Positions 10,504-23,270 of a DNA stretch of 64,000 nucleotides are shown here, piece after piece (within the stretch, counting starts at the first letter, position 1; each line of letters starts with the position of its first letter). This stretch comes from Sphagnum magellanicum. Lineage: Eukaryota; Streptophyta; Sphagnopsida; Sphagnales; Sphagnaceae. A program made the translations under genes and the position numbers. The stretch lies in NCBI GenBank assembly GCA_021904315.1, contig CM038911.1, positions 4,089,780-4,153,779 on the forward strand. Reading direction: 5' to 3'. The notes under the pieces were generated by a model. It had not been told where the DNA came from. It saw only the letters and a list, made by a program, of their open reading frames with translations, and did no database searches.

Positions 10504-12387
10504 ATGATCCACGAGGTTCCGCTTATTCGACCTCCGCTTCTTGCAGGTTCTTCAGTAGCTGCTGCTGCTGCTGCTGCTGCTGATGTTGATCCTCTCGACC
10601 CAACGAGACTAGCGCCACAGCCGAGGACAATTTTGATTCTGGACATCGATATCAGTTTTAACAATTGCGGACACAATTCCCATCGGGTAAAACTCGGGGA
10701 GCGTGTGTTGGGGAGCTTGCAAGAGCTGGACGAATTGCTTCTTGCGGTCTCAGCAGATAATCGTTCACAAGAGCTGCAACAAAACGAGTCTGTGAATGCA
10801 TCCCGCAGCCCTACTTTAATCCAACACCCAATTGCTCCTACACCTGTAGTAGCTGTAGCGCTAGAAGAAGAGCAGCATCTAAGGGTTTCTCTTGATGTGA
10901 AAGTTGAGGTAGGATCTCGGATTGCTGATCAACTGCTAGTACGCGACCTTGGGAAGCTTGTGTTGAGATTATCGAGTACTAAGTTTCAGCTCACATTCAG
11001 TGGACCAAAAGTATCCAAACGGCTACTGAAAACTGCGTTAAAATTCAACCTTCTAGAGCTTGCGAAACTTGTTGTAGTAGTGGAACCGCACCGAATGTCG
11101 AAGAATCGGTGCTTGGATTTAGGAACGGTGGTGGCCAAAGTTATCAAGTGTGCATCCATGGTTGAGTTCATCACGTTCTTGTTCGAGATCTGCCAGAACC
11201 CACTCATGAAACTACATGCAGCTGCACGAGTGCAGCCGGAATTCATCCGAATCAATTTCAACAAATTCTGGCTCCTTCACGACAGCATCCGTGATCACTA
11301 TTCTGAGTTGTTTGCCACATATAAAGGAGGGTGCGACGAGTTCTCGATTTTCTGCCAGAATGTGCGAACTGATCATGATAACACGTCCCTGGAATGGTAT
11401 TCCGACAGATTCAGCAAGACCCATCAAGTTCAGACGTTGTCGGATGCGTGGAATTTGAGGGCTAAAGTTGGCGGACTTCAAGCACCGGTGAAGTGGTTGA
11501 AGCATGCAGGAGCGCGTAGGTCAGTTGCAGCTCATGATCAAACCGTGAAGCTGCAAGTGTCGTTGCAACCTGTTGTGACCGGAGCTTGTTCTATAGCGAT
11601 TGGAGTGCGAAACGTGCAGGTGAAGGTTCTGAAGAATGCTGTTCATAGTGATCTTCTTCATACTGCAGACCACGACAACTCGTACTTGTCGGACCCGATC
11701 TTCGGTCTCTTTGTTTCACACATTACAGTGTCTGTCAGGCCAGAAGTGGAAGGCAAACAAGTAGAGTATATGGAGCTAGGGTTAGCTTCACCCAACGAAC
11801 GATATGACATTTCGGATATGCAAACGACAGGCTCGTCCAAGACTTTTACAGGGAGCAAGGATCCAGGATGTGCCTTAACTGCTGCAGAGTCATCTTCTAC
11901 AGCGATCAAGTTGACTACATCGGATTGGCATCACGAGCAGACACAAGGAGCTGATGATGAATGCACCGGCACATTCTGTTGGAATCTGCGAAGATTGGCT
12001 GGAGTACCATTCAACTATCTTCAACCCAAGTGCAATAAGGTTATAAATTTCCGCGCTTTTCCAATTTTCGAATGGTCCAAGCGTCTACTAGCTGCAGCTG
12101 CTACTTCTACTTCTTCTTCTCTGTTGAACCTTCCTTTCAACAGTGATGGTAGTGTGACGTTCAGTGAGCAATTTCCCAGCGGCAAGATGATGAAATGGAC
12201 CTTGGCACATGAACTGGCTCAAAAGGACGTGACTTGGTTTGTCTCTGTCACTGTGCATCTGACCATGCTCAACAGATTCACAGGTAAAGGCAAAACTCTT
12301 GAGTTCCGTTTCTGTGACCACTTCAAGAAGAAGATGATGATGATGAGTACAGATGCTCATGTAATTCAGAGCACCCACACGTATTAG
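10504..12387 (+). CDS. Unrecognised single-exon protein, 627 residues
   Basis: A long intronless open frame. The frame stays open from an ATG at 10339 (682 residues), but that extension is only a 53-bp tandem duplication read in two frames, so I take the in-frame ATG at 10504. Residues about 21-28 are a poly-Ala run encoded by a (GCT)n tract at 10556-10580. I do not recognise the family. The body mixes alternating hydrophobic stretches that look like beta strands with a probable helical middle part (about residues 215-280). A Trp-rich C-terminal block (about 505-600; motifs LNLPFNSDGSVTF, KMMKWTLAHELA, VTWFVSVTVHL) is the part preserved in the broken copy at 6320-6690. The last residues are Lys/Met-rich. 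No signal peptide or membrane segment stands out. The coding region is richer in G+C than its flanks. The length of the open frame and a conserved paralogous block argue for a real gene; function unknown. Confidence 0.75.
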   Translation: MIHEVPLIRPPLLAGSSVAAAAAAAADVDPLDPTRLAPQPRTILILDIDISFNNCGHNSHRVKLGERVLGSLQELDELLLAVSADNRSQELQQNESVNASRSPTLIQHPIAPTPVVAVALEEEQHLRVSLDVKVEVGSRIADQLLVRDLGKLVLRLSSTKFQLTFSGPKVSKRLLKTALKFNLLELAKLVVVVEPHRMSKNRCLDLGTVVAKVIKCASMVEFITFLFEICQNPLMKLHAAARVQPEFIRINFNKFWLLHDSIRDHYSELFATYKGGCDEFSIFCQNVRTDHDNTSLEWYSDRFSKTHQVQTLSDAWNLRAKVGGLQAPVKWLKHAGARRSVAAHDQTVKLQVSLQPVVTGACSIAIGVRNVQVKVLKNAVHSDLLHTADHDNSYLSDPIFGLFVSHITVSVRPEVEGKQVEYMELGLASPNERYDISDMQTTGSSKTFTGSKDPGCALTAAESSSTAIKLTTSDWHHEQTQGADDECTGTFCWNLRRLAGVPFNYLQPKCNKVINFRAFPIFEWSKRLLAAAATSTSSSLLNLPFNSDGSVTFSEQFPSGKMMKWTLAHELAQKDVTWFVSVTVHLTMLNRFTGKGKTLEFRFCDHFKKKMMMMSTDAHVIQSTHTY

Positions 12388-13151
12388 CTTTTCTAGGTTC
12401 TAGATAAGCAAGTGTGGCTCCTGATCAAGCTGGCTGGGGTGTAGAGAGCTCTGTTCATTAGATCTGCTAACAGATCTGCAGTACTGCTGGACATATTTCT
12501 TGTCTGATCAGAAAACTTTGTTTGTATAATATCTAACACATATGCTTGATCTTGTAATTAGGGTTTGCATGCTTCTGTAGGTGCTTAAAATATCATAAAC
12601 CCTAAACCCTAATTAGGGAGGTGGGTTCTTGTAAGATTTGATAGTTAATGTACAGGTACCTAGATCACATAATTAAAAACACTACTCTTTGATACTTAAA
12701 TAAAAAAATAGAACAATAATATTGAGTATTTTAAAGTTGGAGTTGAAACAGCCAATTATGCTACTGTAAATTATTGTCCCTAACATATGTTGGTACTGGC
12801 ATTGGAGTGACTTTGTGAGTGTGTTTTTGAACCTTGTTGATATGTTGATTGTGATTTATCAATGTTGCAAGCTCAATGAACTTCTTAAGCTATATATGTG
12901 TTTGCTAATTGCATATCATATTTTTAATTGTGCATAATTAGACAAGTTGCCGCCCCCAAAAAATAAATAAATAAATAATAAATAAATAAATTTGTTTTCT
13001 AGTGTACATATAATTTTATGTTGATTGTTTTTCATTCTAGATAATTACGTTATATTGTACATCAATGAACATTTCAAATTATGTGTCTCTTAATTGCATA
13101 CAACCTTTTAATTGCATAATTAAACAAATTGTAAAAGAATTTTTTTTTTTA

Positions 13152-13183
<32 letters not shown>

Positions 13184-13640
13184 CCTTTCATTGATTATTA
13201 TTTATTCTAGATAATTGCATTATATTGTACATCAATGAACATCTTTGTATGTACACGTCAAGAATATTTTGTAGTTCCACCTTAAATCTGTTGTGGACAA
13301 ACCGGGGTCATCTAATGAGCACTGATTGTTGCTCTCTCTTGTAAGGAGACCCAGTTGCCAGGGTTAGCTGTTGATGATTCCTGCTTTGTGTTCTAATGTC
13401 CGAGCTTGGGTTAATAAGTTGTTCCCAAGATCAGTGATTTCTGCTTTGTTAACTGGTTGTTTTTTAAATTGATATTTGAGGCATGGTGGGAATTAAGCAT
13501 AAGTGCCTGAGTTTCCAAACAACTTTGGGCCAGGTTTTCTAATTAAAAAAACCCAAAAATGAAGGTGCTTTTTTTTATTAATGACAATTTATGGAACATG
13601 TTTTATTATCCTCCTGCTACTACTGAACTAATGTGAATTA
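12388..13640. other. 3' flank and spacer with local duplication and microsatellites
   Basis: Contains the unknown gene's likely 3' UTR and the flank shared with unit 1. Telomere-like words lie at 12596-12620 (AAACCCTAAACCCTAATTAGGG), an (AAAT)n tract at 12958-12991 and (TA)n at 13153-13182. A diverged tandem duplication is present: about 12905-13075 and 13091-13243 both end in TTCTAGATAATT(A/G)C and TTGTACATCAATGAACAT. No gene is seen. Confidence 0.6.
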
Positions 13641-13649
13641 ATGTGCTAT

Positions 13650-13930
13650 GGAAAATATGTTGGGGAACACAATGGGAACTTGGGAAACATATCAGGAACC
13701 CAACCAAAACTCATTGGGAATTTTTTAAGGGCACATAGTGAGAACATATTGGGAGCACATTGGGAGCCAGTGAATTTTTTTAAAAAAAATCCTTCCCCCC
13801 CAAACTTAAAAGGAAAAAATGCAAGGGACCTTGAGCACATGCTTGGGGCTTCACATTGGCTGCATGAAATTTCTCTTCCCAAAAGAGTTCATCACCATTT
13901 TTGTCCTGGGCTACTACTACCCCTTGCAAA
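13650..13930. repeat. Dispersed repeat, copy 2
   Basis: Diverged partner of 4310-4600 (shared GAAATTTCT, TCACCATTTTTG and CTGGGCTA order). The 118-codon frame over it (13641-13997) has no family likeness and is probably fortuitous. Confidence 0.55.
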
Positions 13931-13990
13931 GAACACCCTACCTATTAACCAAGAATTTGATGGAGCACTAGGGCCGATCATCCCAAAAAG

Positions 13991-16900
13991 GATTTAGCAT
14001 TGATGGGAACAAGTTATTTGAGAACTCCTGAAACAATATAAAATCTAGTAGGAAAACATGACTTACCAGTAGGAACTTGTCTAAATCTTCAGAACTCTTT
14101 TTGAAGGTGTGATAAAATCTTACAAAAAATTTAAGAATTTATTAAAAAGTATTCTTCTTTTAACTTTTTGGGATGTAATTTTGCAACACTTCATCAAAAT
14201 AAAAAAGGTTGGTGTGAGAGCAATAGATAGAGGATGCATAGTGTTTAATGCGACCAAATGTTGAGCAACAAATTTTCAAAAACCAAGGTGAAAGCACACT
14301 AGGGCGAAACAAAAACAACATTTCATCTTGAAAGTCCATAATTGAAAGAAATACAAAGAATTTTTTGGTTGGTTTGACATATTGTAAGGGGAATGGATGT
14401 TAGCAAGAAAATATATTAAGTAGAAATTCATGATAAACTAGTTTGGGTAACTATAATATAATTTTTTCTTTATTGATTTCTATAAAAAAATCCAAATGTA
14501 CTAATTACAAAGAATTGATTTTTTTTCATTTTTAAAAGTGATTTAATATTGTTGAAATCAAAAAAATAAAAATAACAATTGAATCAACTATCCATTAAAT
14601 ACACACAATTTTTTTACTATAGATGCATCTTGTGGCGCATTTGATTGGCCCATTTGAAAAAATTTGGAAGTTTTCATAATTTGTTTACAATATTTATAAA
14701 GCTCTTTTATGAGTGGGATTTTAAATATTTTGCCAATATTTTGTCATGAATGTAATTTTTTTTTTGTTTTATGCTTAAAATCATTGTTGAAATTATGAGT
14801 CCCATTCCATCATTTGCACACATAAATTGAAATGAGCTATAATTAAAATTTTGAAATTTTCTAAAATGTATTTTGCAACATCCTTTTGTGTTATAGTAGG
14901 TAATGTGTTTGCACCCACTTATGAAAACCAATGGTGCTTATTGTCCAACTAATGACAACATAAATATACATTACAAATGGGAGGAACCATCAAACAAAAG
15001 AACAATATGTTGTCACATTTGTAGTTTGACACATATGAAATTATGGCACAAACATTTTGGACATAGATCAATTATCAAACTTGGGGAGGTCATCTCCATT
15101 TTATTCTAAATGATGTGCAAAAACATATAGGCTGCAACTTATTGAAAAGAAAGAAAAATTTATAATTTGTTTAAATATAAATAAGGTGCGTATATTTCAA
15201 TATGAAAAAATATTTTAAATATCTTAAAATGTACTTTGAATATTTCATTATTTCATAGCATATTAAAATACACTTTTTTATCTCAAGTGATTCCAAAAAT
15301 ATACAAAAAGTGACTTCCCCAAATTATCAAAGTCTTCAATTAACATGCTATCAACTCATGGAGAAGTTGCGAAGAAAATATCAAAGTTGTTAAAGGTATT
15401 TGAATCACAATATTGATGTTTGTGAAAGGTATATTCATAGAAGGAAGCAAACTAAAAAAGTTCAACAATAGACAATCTATGGAACCCATGTATGAACACC
15501 CTAACCTTTGTGACCCACTACCATGTCTCATCACTAACATGAGCAAGAAAACATGGGTTTATTTCATTTAAGAGAGAAGTCAAAAGTTCCAATAAACAAG
15601 ATGTTGAAGGGGTGAACAAATTAAAAAGGGTATTAGAAGATCATTGTGCTACACCTTTGAAGTAATCTATATATATATATATATATATATGAAGTTTAAA
15701 TTCATTTCCATCCTTAGAAAAAAAATCAATGTCTTTACTATTATTTTAAAAGGAATTAAAATAAGGTTGAAACTTTTTTAAATAGGGTGAAAGTATGGCT
15801 GGGCAGTACCACAAGGAATGTCAAACTATCATTTTATTGGATTCATCCATTTTTAAAAATATATAAATAACAGTTAAAAGAAAGGTTTTCATTAAATTAT
15901 TCTGGTAAATATATTAACTAGGTCATATAAACTTTGAAACTTAAATGAAATCAAAAGGGTGAAATCATGCTAATATATATTTTAAAAATTATAATCATTA
16001 TTTAATATTTCATAGTTTAAATTGATGTTGAAAATTTTGGATCTACTAATATAACAACATTCATAATATATCATGGCAACATGTGAATAAATTTGAAATC
16101 AATCTAATAAATTTTTAAAAACCTAAAATCGATTTTTAAACATTTTTTAAGTAGTAAATGACTTTTTAAATTATTCTTAAAATGTGAAAATGAAAAAAAA
16201 AATGGAATTTAAAAAATATAAGCCTTAACATAATAGAAAAGATAAATTTTTAATGATTTAAAAATAAATTTCAAGATTTTTCTAAAACATTCCAAGAATA
16301 TTTCAAATTAAATAGTAACATAAAGGGGCATTGTTGGCTCCTATTAGCTTGTTTTCACCCAACAATATTTTGAATTTTGATGTTCCTAATCATTTTTTCA
16401 CAATAAGTTCCGAGAAAATAATGGCAGGTTTAAGGTCAAGTTTAAAGTCAACAACATTTTTAATACATTTGGGGGGGGGAGGGGAGGGATTAATATAATT
16501 TTCAATTTTATTTTAGATGGTATTTTATTTTTTTATTATGTAATTAATTGAGTAGGTATAATTTAGTTATGAATTTCCAAAGTTCATGTTCATGATTCCT
16601 AAAGGGGTCATGGAAATTAGGAATATAAAGTTGTAAGTTACAATTCTCACTTGTTTTTAATCCAATGAAGACTTAGACTATATATTTTGCATGCAATGGA
16701 TGAACATGGAAAAAATAAAAATCTATATTATTAAATATATTTAAAAGAAAGGGCCTAGGATTTGGCTAATCATTTGGCTAATTTTAATTCCTTAACCATT
16801 GTTTGAGGTGATTCCTGATGATTCCTTGATACCATCCAATCATATTTCGACCCAAAAATTTATAACATTTATTAGTTGCATAAATGTACATAAGTTTGTG

Positions 16901-19900
16901 TTTAATGCACCACACATCTTTTGTAATGTGAATAAATATTAGGAAACATAAAAATCCACCAAATTTATATTAGATCTAATTCATGATCTTGAATTTTAAA
17001 TCTAATTAAAGTTGAAAGCTAGGATTAACTAAGGTCAAGAGTTGACTTTCAAATTGAAAGATTTGAAACTAAGTTTGAAAAGTCATTTTTTAGATGCTAA
17101 AAATTCAACATACAACATGTGAATCACGAGGTTCAATCTAAAGTGAGTTACTAGGACATACATATTGTATGAAATGGAATGTTAGTGTTTTTATGTGTTG
17201 ACAATTGTTTTACAATCATGAATGGGGTGGTTACAAGATAAGGTTGATCACTTTTTGTTTTACATTATATTTTTGTCTAGAATGTCATGCATTACCATGC
17301 TATTAAAATATGCCATAAAATTATCAATATGCCAAATTTTTCATTGAATTAAAATTTTTAACTTGAATAGAAAAACATTTATATAAAATTGAAATGTATA
17401 TATTCTCCAAATACAAAGTAATGGGCTTTCAAAATTGAAAAATATTGACTAGACTTTCTTTTTGGCTTCATATAAATTCTATTTTTTTTTATCGATTTTT
17501 TTGCAATATATTATAAGGATTCAATATATGATATATTAAAGGAAAAGGAACATAGTTGCAAAAAATGATTCAAAAAACCTTAACCCAAAAATATTTATGA
17601 ACTTTTGAATGTTTTAGATTGAACCTTATTTTCAAATTTCCATGTCATAATCAATTTTTTATGGATTTTAATGTGTTTTTTCTTAACATGTAAGTTCAAC
17701 CGTTGTTTAATTGAGATTTTATAATTATTAGTTCATTAACCACCTTGTAAATCCCCCACTTAAATAATGGTATCATAATGAATATCAATTCACTAGGAAA
17801 AAAAAAAGATTTTGTGATTGGTCCCTACAACTAATTTTTAATTGCAAGCAACATGTGCAATTTAAATCCCACTAGTTGCATTCAATAATCACATACATGT
17901 GCCTATAGTCACACACAACCTGATCTTTGGATGAAAAATAAAAATCAACAAAATACATTTTCATCCTTTGACTAAACATATACATATTGTCATTTGCAAC
18001 TAACATGCAATTGATTTGGTCAACACTAACAATAAATGATGTGTTGACATGTGGTTAAGGTTGTATATTTCAAAATTATTTTTATTTAATCTTGAAAGAA
18101 ATCCACATCTCCATTCCAGATAATCTTAAATCATGACACGTAGCAAAAACATTATATCCATTTTTTAAGGCTAATTATTTAGTGACATGTGGCACATTTA
18201 AGCCCAATTTAATATTTAAGTTTTCAATTAATAAATTAAATTTGATTTGTTCAATTTAAAGTGAATAACATGTCAACACATGGCATCTATGTAAATAAGT
18301 TTAAAGGGTAGGCTTAAGGAGGTGAATAGGTAGGCACAAACTAATTAGATAGGTATAAAATAATCCTATTTTATTTTGGGTTTAACTTAATTTAAGGTTC
18401 AACCCTTTTATATTGGTTCATCCCTTGAATAGAACCTGTAATTTGAATAAACTTAATGCACCTAATTATATACTCCACATTAAAAGAATAGAAGACAAAA
18501 GATTTGAGTTAAACATATTTTAATTACAAATGTGACCAATTTAATTGCAACTACTTCCCAATACTTATTTTATACTAGTTTAGTTTACCTACTAACTATA
18601 TTAACTATTATAGGTAATAATAGATAAAGGTAATATATATTATTATTATTGTTATTATTATTATTTCATTTGATTTAACTAGTACTACCTATAATAATTT
18701 CAATAGCTATAAAACACCTTGGATACATTTATAATATGACCCTAATATGTTCCATATGTCTTTAAAATACAACTTGAATATATTTAAATTATACATATAT
18801 ACCTTTTATGTGTGATTGATATATTTTCATATGTTCTAAATATAAGTTACATAAGATTTTAATACACCCATATAAATACCCACATTGTACACTTGTACAT
18901 CCTAATACGCCCCAATACCCCTAATATATTCATAAAGTTAGAATTAATTTTGGTTACATTTGCAACTGATGAGACATATATGACCTTTTTCGGATATTAA
19001 AAATTGTCCTCTTAAAAAGATGAAAATAATAATAATCGCAAGTATGATCAAATGTAACAAACGATTAAAAAACCAAAATTAGTTGCAAACATTTAGTCAC
19101 ATGTAGTCACAAATATGATGATTACAAAATTTCATTTTCTTTTAGTGATTTTAACAGTATGGAATGGACTTTTGAAAACTATTTATCCATTGAAATTAAT
19201 CCACCTTATCTTATAACCACTCAATCAACACTTTTTTTTTTTTTTAAATTCTAAAATTCACTTCGCTAAAAATGTTACAACAAACAATCTAGGATATTTA
19301 CATTCTAAGGTCATTGAAGGGAAGAGCATGCATGAATCCCCACAAAAGCATAGATGGAATTTTTTTGAGCCATGATGTTTCTTATAGGCCCACATGGTGC
19401 ATTGTTGCACAATGAAACTCATAAGAAAATACACCATGGACCAATCCACCTCCCCAAGAAGATCAAACAACCCAAACAACACATCATTTTATTCTTAACC
19501 AAAAATACATTTTTGCACTAACCACAACTTTTCATGGTTTGCAAACATCCTTGTGGTGAATTTAGTTACAAACATGGCAATCACAATTTAATCCTTGAAA
19601 CATGGTTGCAAACAATTGTTGGCCCCCTCATCTTGCACAAAACATTTTTAAATGAATGTAGTTTCCCCACATGGGTAAGATTGAAGGGGAGATAGAGCCA
19701 TCCAAGGAGGCCAAAGACTTGAGTGACATTGCATAGTGTAATAATGCTTACAACAACCATTTTTACATCAGTTTAATAATCTATGGCATGGTCTAATCAC
19801 AACTATGTGGGTTGATTAACAATTTAGAGGTAAAAATAATTGTTGTAAATATGATGAAAGGTTGCCCTTTATCTACAACCACAAAAACAATAAAAACAAA

Positions 19901-20533
19901 GTTCATCAACTTTGTTTAGCTAAGCAATGTTACTTTCCTTCAAAAACATTCCTAGATGTTGAAATAGAGAGAATTTTCATGATGTGGGCAAATGAACCCA
20001 ATTTTGGATGCAAAACAACTAAAAATTTGAAAAACAATTTGAACAAGACCATATGAGCAAATTCCTTCCACCATGTCATAACATATCATACACTCCACTT
20101 TCCCTTTTGCAAGCTTGACTTCAAGCTCTTGCACAAGTTAGGGGATGTCAACATTCTTTCTTGAAGCTTTTTGGAATTGTTGTTCCTTTGCCTTTTTGTC
20201 CAAATAAATGTTCAAAGTTTTGTACCAATGTAATCTCATGCTACAAATTTTTAATTTAACATTCACTTGACACAATTACTAAACTTCAATTCTCAAGCCA
20301 ATATTCCCCACAAGTTGAAACACAATATCCTAAAACTCAATCCTAAAAATTAATTTTTAAACATTTCATGAAATGTATAGTCCTCCTAAATATTGAAATG
20401 TTTATTCAAAGTTATGCACAAAATGCAACAAAAAGGAATTATAATACAAGAATTGATTGTTGCATGCACCATAAGCGCCAAAAAATATGCATAATTTGCA
20501 ACACAAAAACAATTGTTTACTACAAGGAATAAC
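13991..20533. other. AT-rich desert
   Basis: Over 6 kb of very AT-rich DNA with no frame above about 75 codons and no recognisable coding pattern. It contains (TA)n at 15668-15690, a poly-G/A patch near 16471-16490, TAT/ATT tracts near 18640-18665 and scattered short words such as TTGCAAC and GTCACA. These probably come from old, unrecognised repeats. Confidence 0.5.
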
Positions 20534-21750
20534 TGTAACCAAAAGAGAGGGTGACGAGACCAAACAAAGAATCTGACCACTAGTACGGGCCTAATCAGAC
20601 TGGTTTCCCTTCTGATCTTCTGAGACAGACCACTCTCTCTAACCCCTTTCTCTCCAACTTATCTCAGAATATTCCCATATGCATTCACTGATCTTTGGAC
20701 AGGAACAACTCATGCACTCACAAATCAGCAAAACAGAAAAGCCGAATTCAAAACTTGCACCTTGCCATTCATAAAAACCTCCAGAGAGCACAATACTTCT
20801 GGCTCCAGAGTGTACATCAAAAATCAAACATCAATACAGGTATGGCCTTTGAGGTTAGAGCTCTCGATGTTCACTCAATCCTTTGAGCCTCTAACCCGAT
20901 CCCCCACAGAATGCTACAATGCATGCTTTTCTTCACTCTGCTAGACCAGAGACCTATGACCCGATTACCCTCGAGTCCGAATTGTTCTCTGAAAACACCT
21001 GACTCTTGATAGTTTGTACCACACTTGCCAATGTTACTCGAAGAGACTCACTCTCATGCAAAATGATCAGCCGTTCTGCTGGTTTCAAAACCTTTCTACA
21101 TCCTCACTCGATGCTCTCATTCTTTCCACATTCGGGATCCCCCCTTGCTCTCTGCTACTCATAGACCACAACCAACATCACAGATGCAAGGCACTGCAAC
21201 CTAAACCCCTCATCTCGGATATTCCCTCTCCTCAACATGCACCCCAATTCTAGAGCTCGGATCCCTCAAGTCCTCATCATACCTCGGCGCTACCCTTTCA
21301 TGAGTCCTTTACAAAGCTACCTGGCCAAGTTGCTGGCGCAGCGAAAAGATTACCACAACCAACCAAGTTCTACTACCCAAAAAAACAACTCTCTACCACT
21401 CTAAAACCACTCTAAAAATCGCTCTCCAACAGCTCTCTTCCTGTCTCCTAGTTGCATTCCCAATCCGTCCGTCTAGACCCGCACAGCCATCAGCTCACCA
21501 CCTCCTTCCATCATGTTGCCGCCTTCCTTCCACCTCCCCTCATCAATATAGCTCCATGCCTCACCATCATTCGCGCCGCCTCCTTCCTGCATTCCATAAC
21601 ACCCCTACCAAAAGAAAAGCCTCCCCATGCATTTATCTGCAACAGCAATGGAGAGATTCTGGCTGCAATAATGACGACTAATAAAACAGAAAGCAACCCT
21701 CAAAAATATGTTGTGTTCACACCAATGAGGTGACCTATTGTTCGGTCACA
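20534..21750 (-). repeat. LTR, left copy (3' LTR of the element)
   Basis: Starts TGTAACC and ends GGTCACA, an inverted terminal pair, and matches 27964-29178 along its whole length with scattered changes (about 95% alike by eye, not computed). The inner boundary is followed by the purine-rich tract expected before a 3' LTR. Confidence 0.88.
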
Positions 21751-21797
21751 TATGTAACCCCTCCGTTCTTAAAAAAAGTTGAGTCCCTCAGCTTCAT

Positions 21798-23180
21798 TCA
21801 ATCTGGTTGAACGTGATAGATTTGAAGATCCCTACGAGATCTCTCCCATTGATGTCCATCAGCATCCTGGATGATGCAAATCCTGCTGCCTTCTTCAAGA
21901 TCATAGTTCCCTTTCCCATCTGCATGCCCAATGAATTCGTACGGGCCTTCCCAGCTTGAAGCCAAAGCTTTCTTCCTTCCCGGTTTCTTCATTTTCACCA
22001 TTGTTTCACCTGCAACCAGACCTTCAAAAGTCTGCTTACCTTTTCTGCCATCATAGGTTTTCTTCTGTTTTTTCTGTGTTTGTTCCACATTGAGCAAAAC
22101 ATTCTCGTGGATGCTTGCTATAAGCTTCACCTTCTGTAGAAACTGTGCTGCAGCAACTTCAACATCAACATCGTCATCAGTTACAACAGTTAGAGCGTGT
22201 AGGTAATTGTCTACCCTGAGACAGGGTGTGCGACCAGTCAAAATCATGAAGGGTGAGAACTTGGTGCTAGACTGGATCCCACATCTGTATCCAAACAATA
22301 TCTTAGCCAGGTGCTTGTCCTAACAATCTACGCTTTCGGGTGCTGCAGCAAGAACGGTAATGTCGTGTTTGATGGTCTTGATCAAACGTTCTGCCATCCC
22401 ATTACACTAAGGCCACTGGGGTGCAGTGTGCTGATGTTGGATGCCGTAGTCTTTGCACATAACATCGAATTTTGCAGCCCATTCTCCACCATTGTCAGTC
22501 AGTACAAACTTGGGGACTCCATACCTACAGATTATGTCATCTTCCAGAAACCTGGCCGCAGTCTTAGCACCATGATCAACAACGGCCTTAGCCTCGCACC
22601 GTTTAGAATAGTGGTCGATGGCCACCAGAATGTACTTGTTTCCTAACCTGGTTCCAGGCAACGGTCTTGCAATGTCCATAGCCACTCTATGAAACAGATC
22701 ACAAATGGGTATACTCTTCAACTCTTCATCTTCTAAGCATATACTCCCCATCCTTCTCACCATTTGACACTGTTGACATACCTTCATAACAGTCTTCACA
22801 TCCTCAGTCCGATTGTGCCAAAAGTACCTCCTACATATCTCTGCCAGAGTTCTTTCTTCTCCAGAATGCCCTAGGTCCTTATGCATTCGGACCACTAATC
22901 CCATGCGGTCTTCTGGCCTTGGTACAAGTAACCCCTTGAAATAAAGTGATTGCTCCTGCCAATGGTAGTTCAACACTCTCTTCCTTGCTCTCCTAGCTTC
23001 CACAGGATCAACAGTGTCTGGCAACATGCCTCCCTGCAGTAAATCCAGGCAGGGTACATCCTCCCATATGTCTTGGTGCCTTGTGTCTGCTCCCCACTCA
23101 TCCTCCTCATCGGAACCTATAGGAACCAAATCATGCTCACCAAATTCAAACAGTTGTTGAGCTGCCAACACAAGCTCCAA
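21798..23180 (-). pseudogene. Integrase (IN), broken
   Basis: Read on the minus strand. An H-x(4)-H ... C-x2-C zinc-binding N-terminus (about 22770-22880; HKDLGH ... CQQC) is followed by a core with VAMD, TDNGGEW and, after a break, the MAER segment that carries the third acidic residue. A C-terminal GPY/F module (WEGPYEF, near 21950) closes it. An in-frame TAG near 22404 and another near 22321 split it. No chromodomain is visible after GPY/F; the protein ends soon after DLQIYHVQPD. Integrase would insert the cDNA copy into the genome; here it is inactive. Confidence 0.85.
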
Positions 23181-23270
23181 TTATTGTTGCTTGTCATAGT
23201 ACTGGGGCCTCCTTCTTTTCAGCACCACACCCACATCATCGTCATGCACAAGCTCACCCCCCTTTGTAAC

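Larger units (their letters stand above)
7940..12890. repeat. Tandem segmental duplication, unit 2
   Basis: Right-hand copy of the duplication, holding the intact gene. Its 5' block (7940-8690) matches 5190-6240, its upstream-of-gene block (about 10165-10215) matches 6310-6350, and its 3' flank (to about 12880) matches 6700-7020. About 1.5 kb present here (8690-10160, with an inverted-repeat element, a hairpin and a direct repeat) has no counterpart in unit 1, so it was either inserted here or lost there. Confidence 0.65.

Noticed and set aside
14903-15109. Frame with LWHKHFGHRS, like the copia gag-pre-integrase motif
   Set aside because: Only about ten residues agree and no further copia domain follows in any frame; judged chance in AT-rich DNA.
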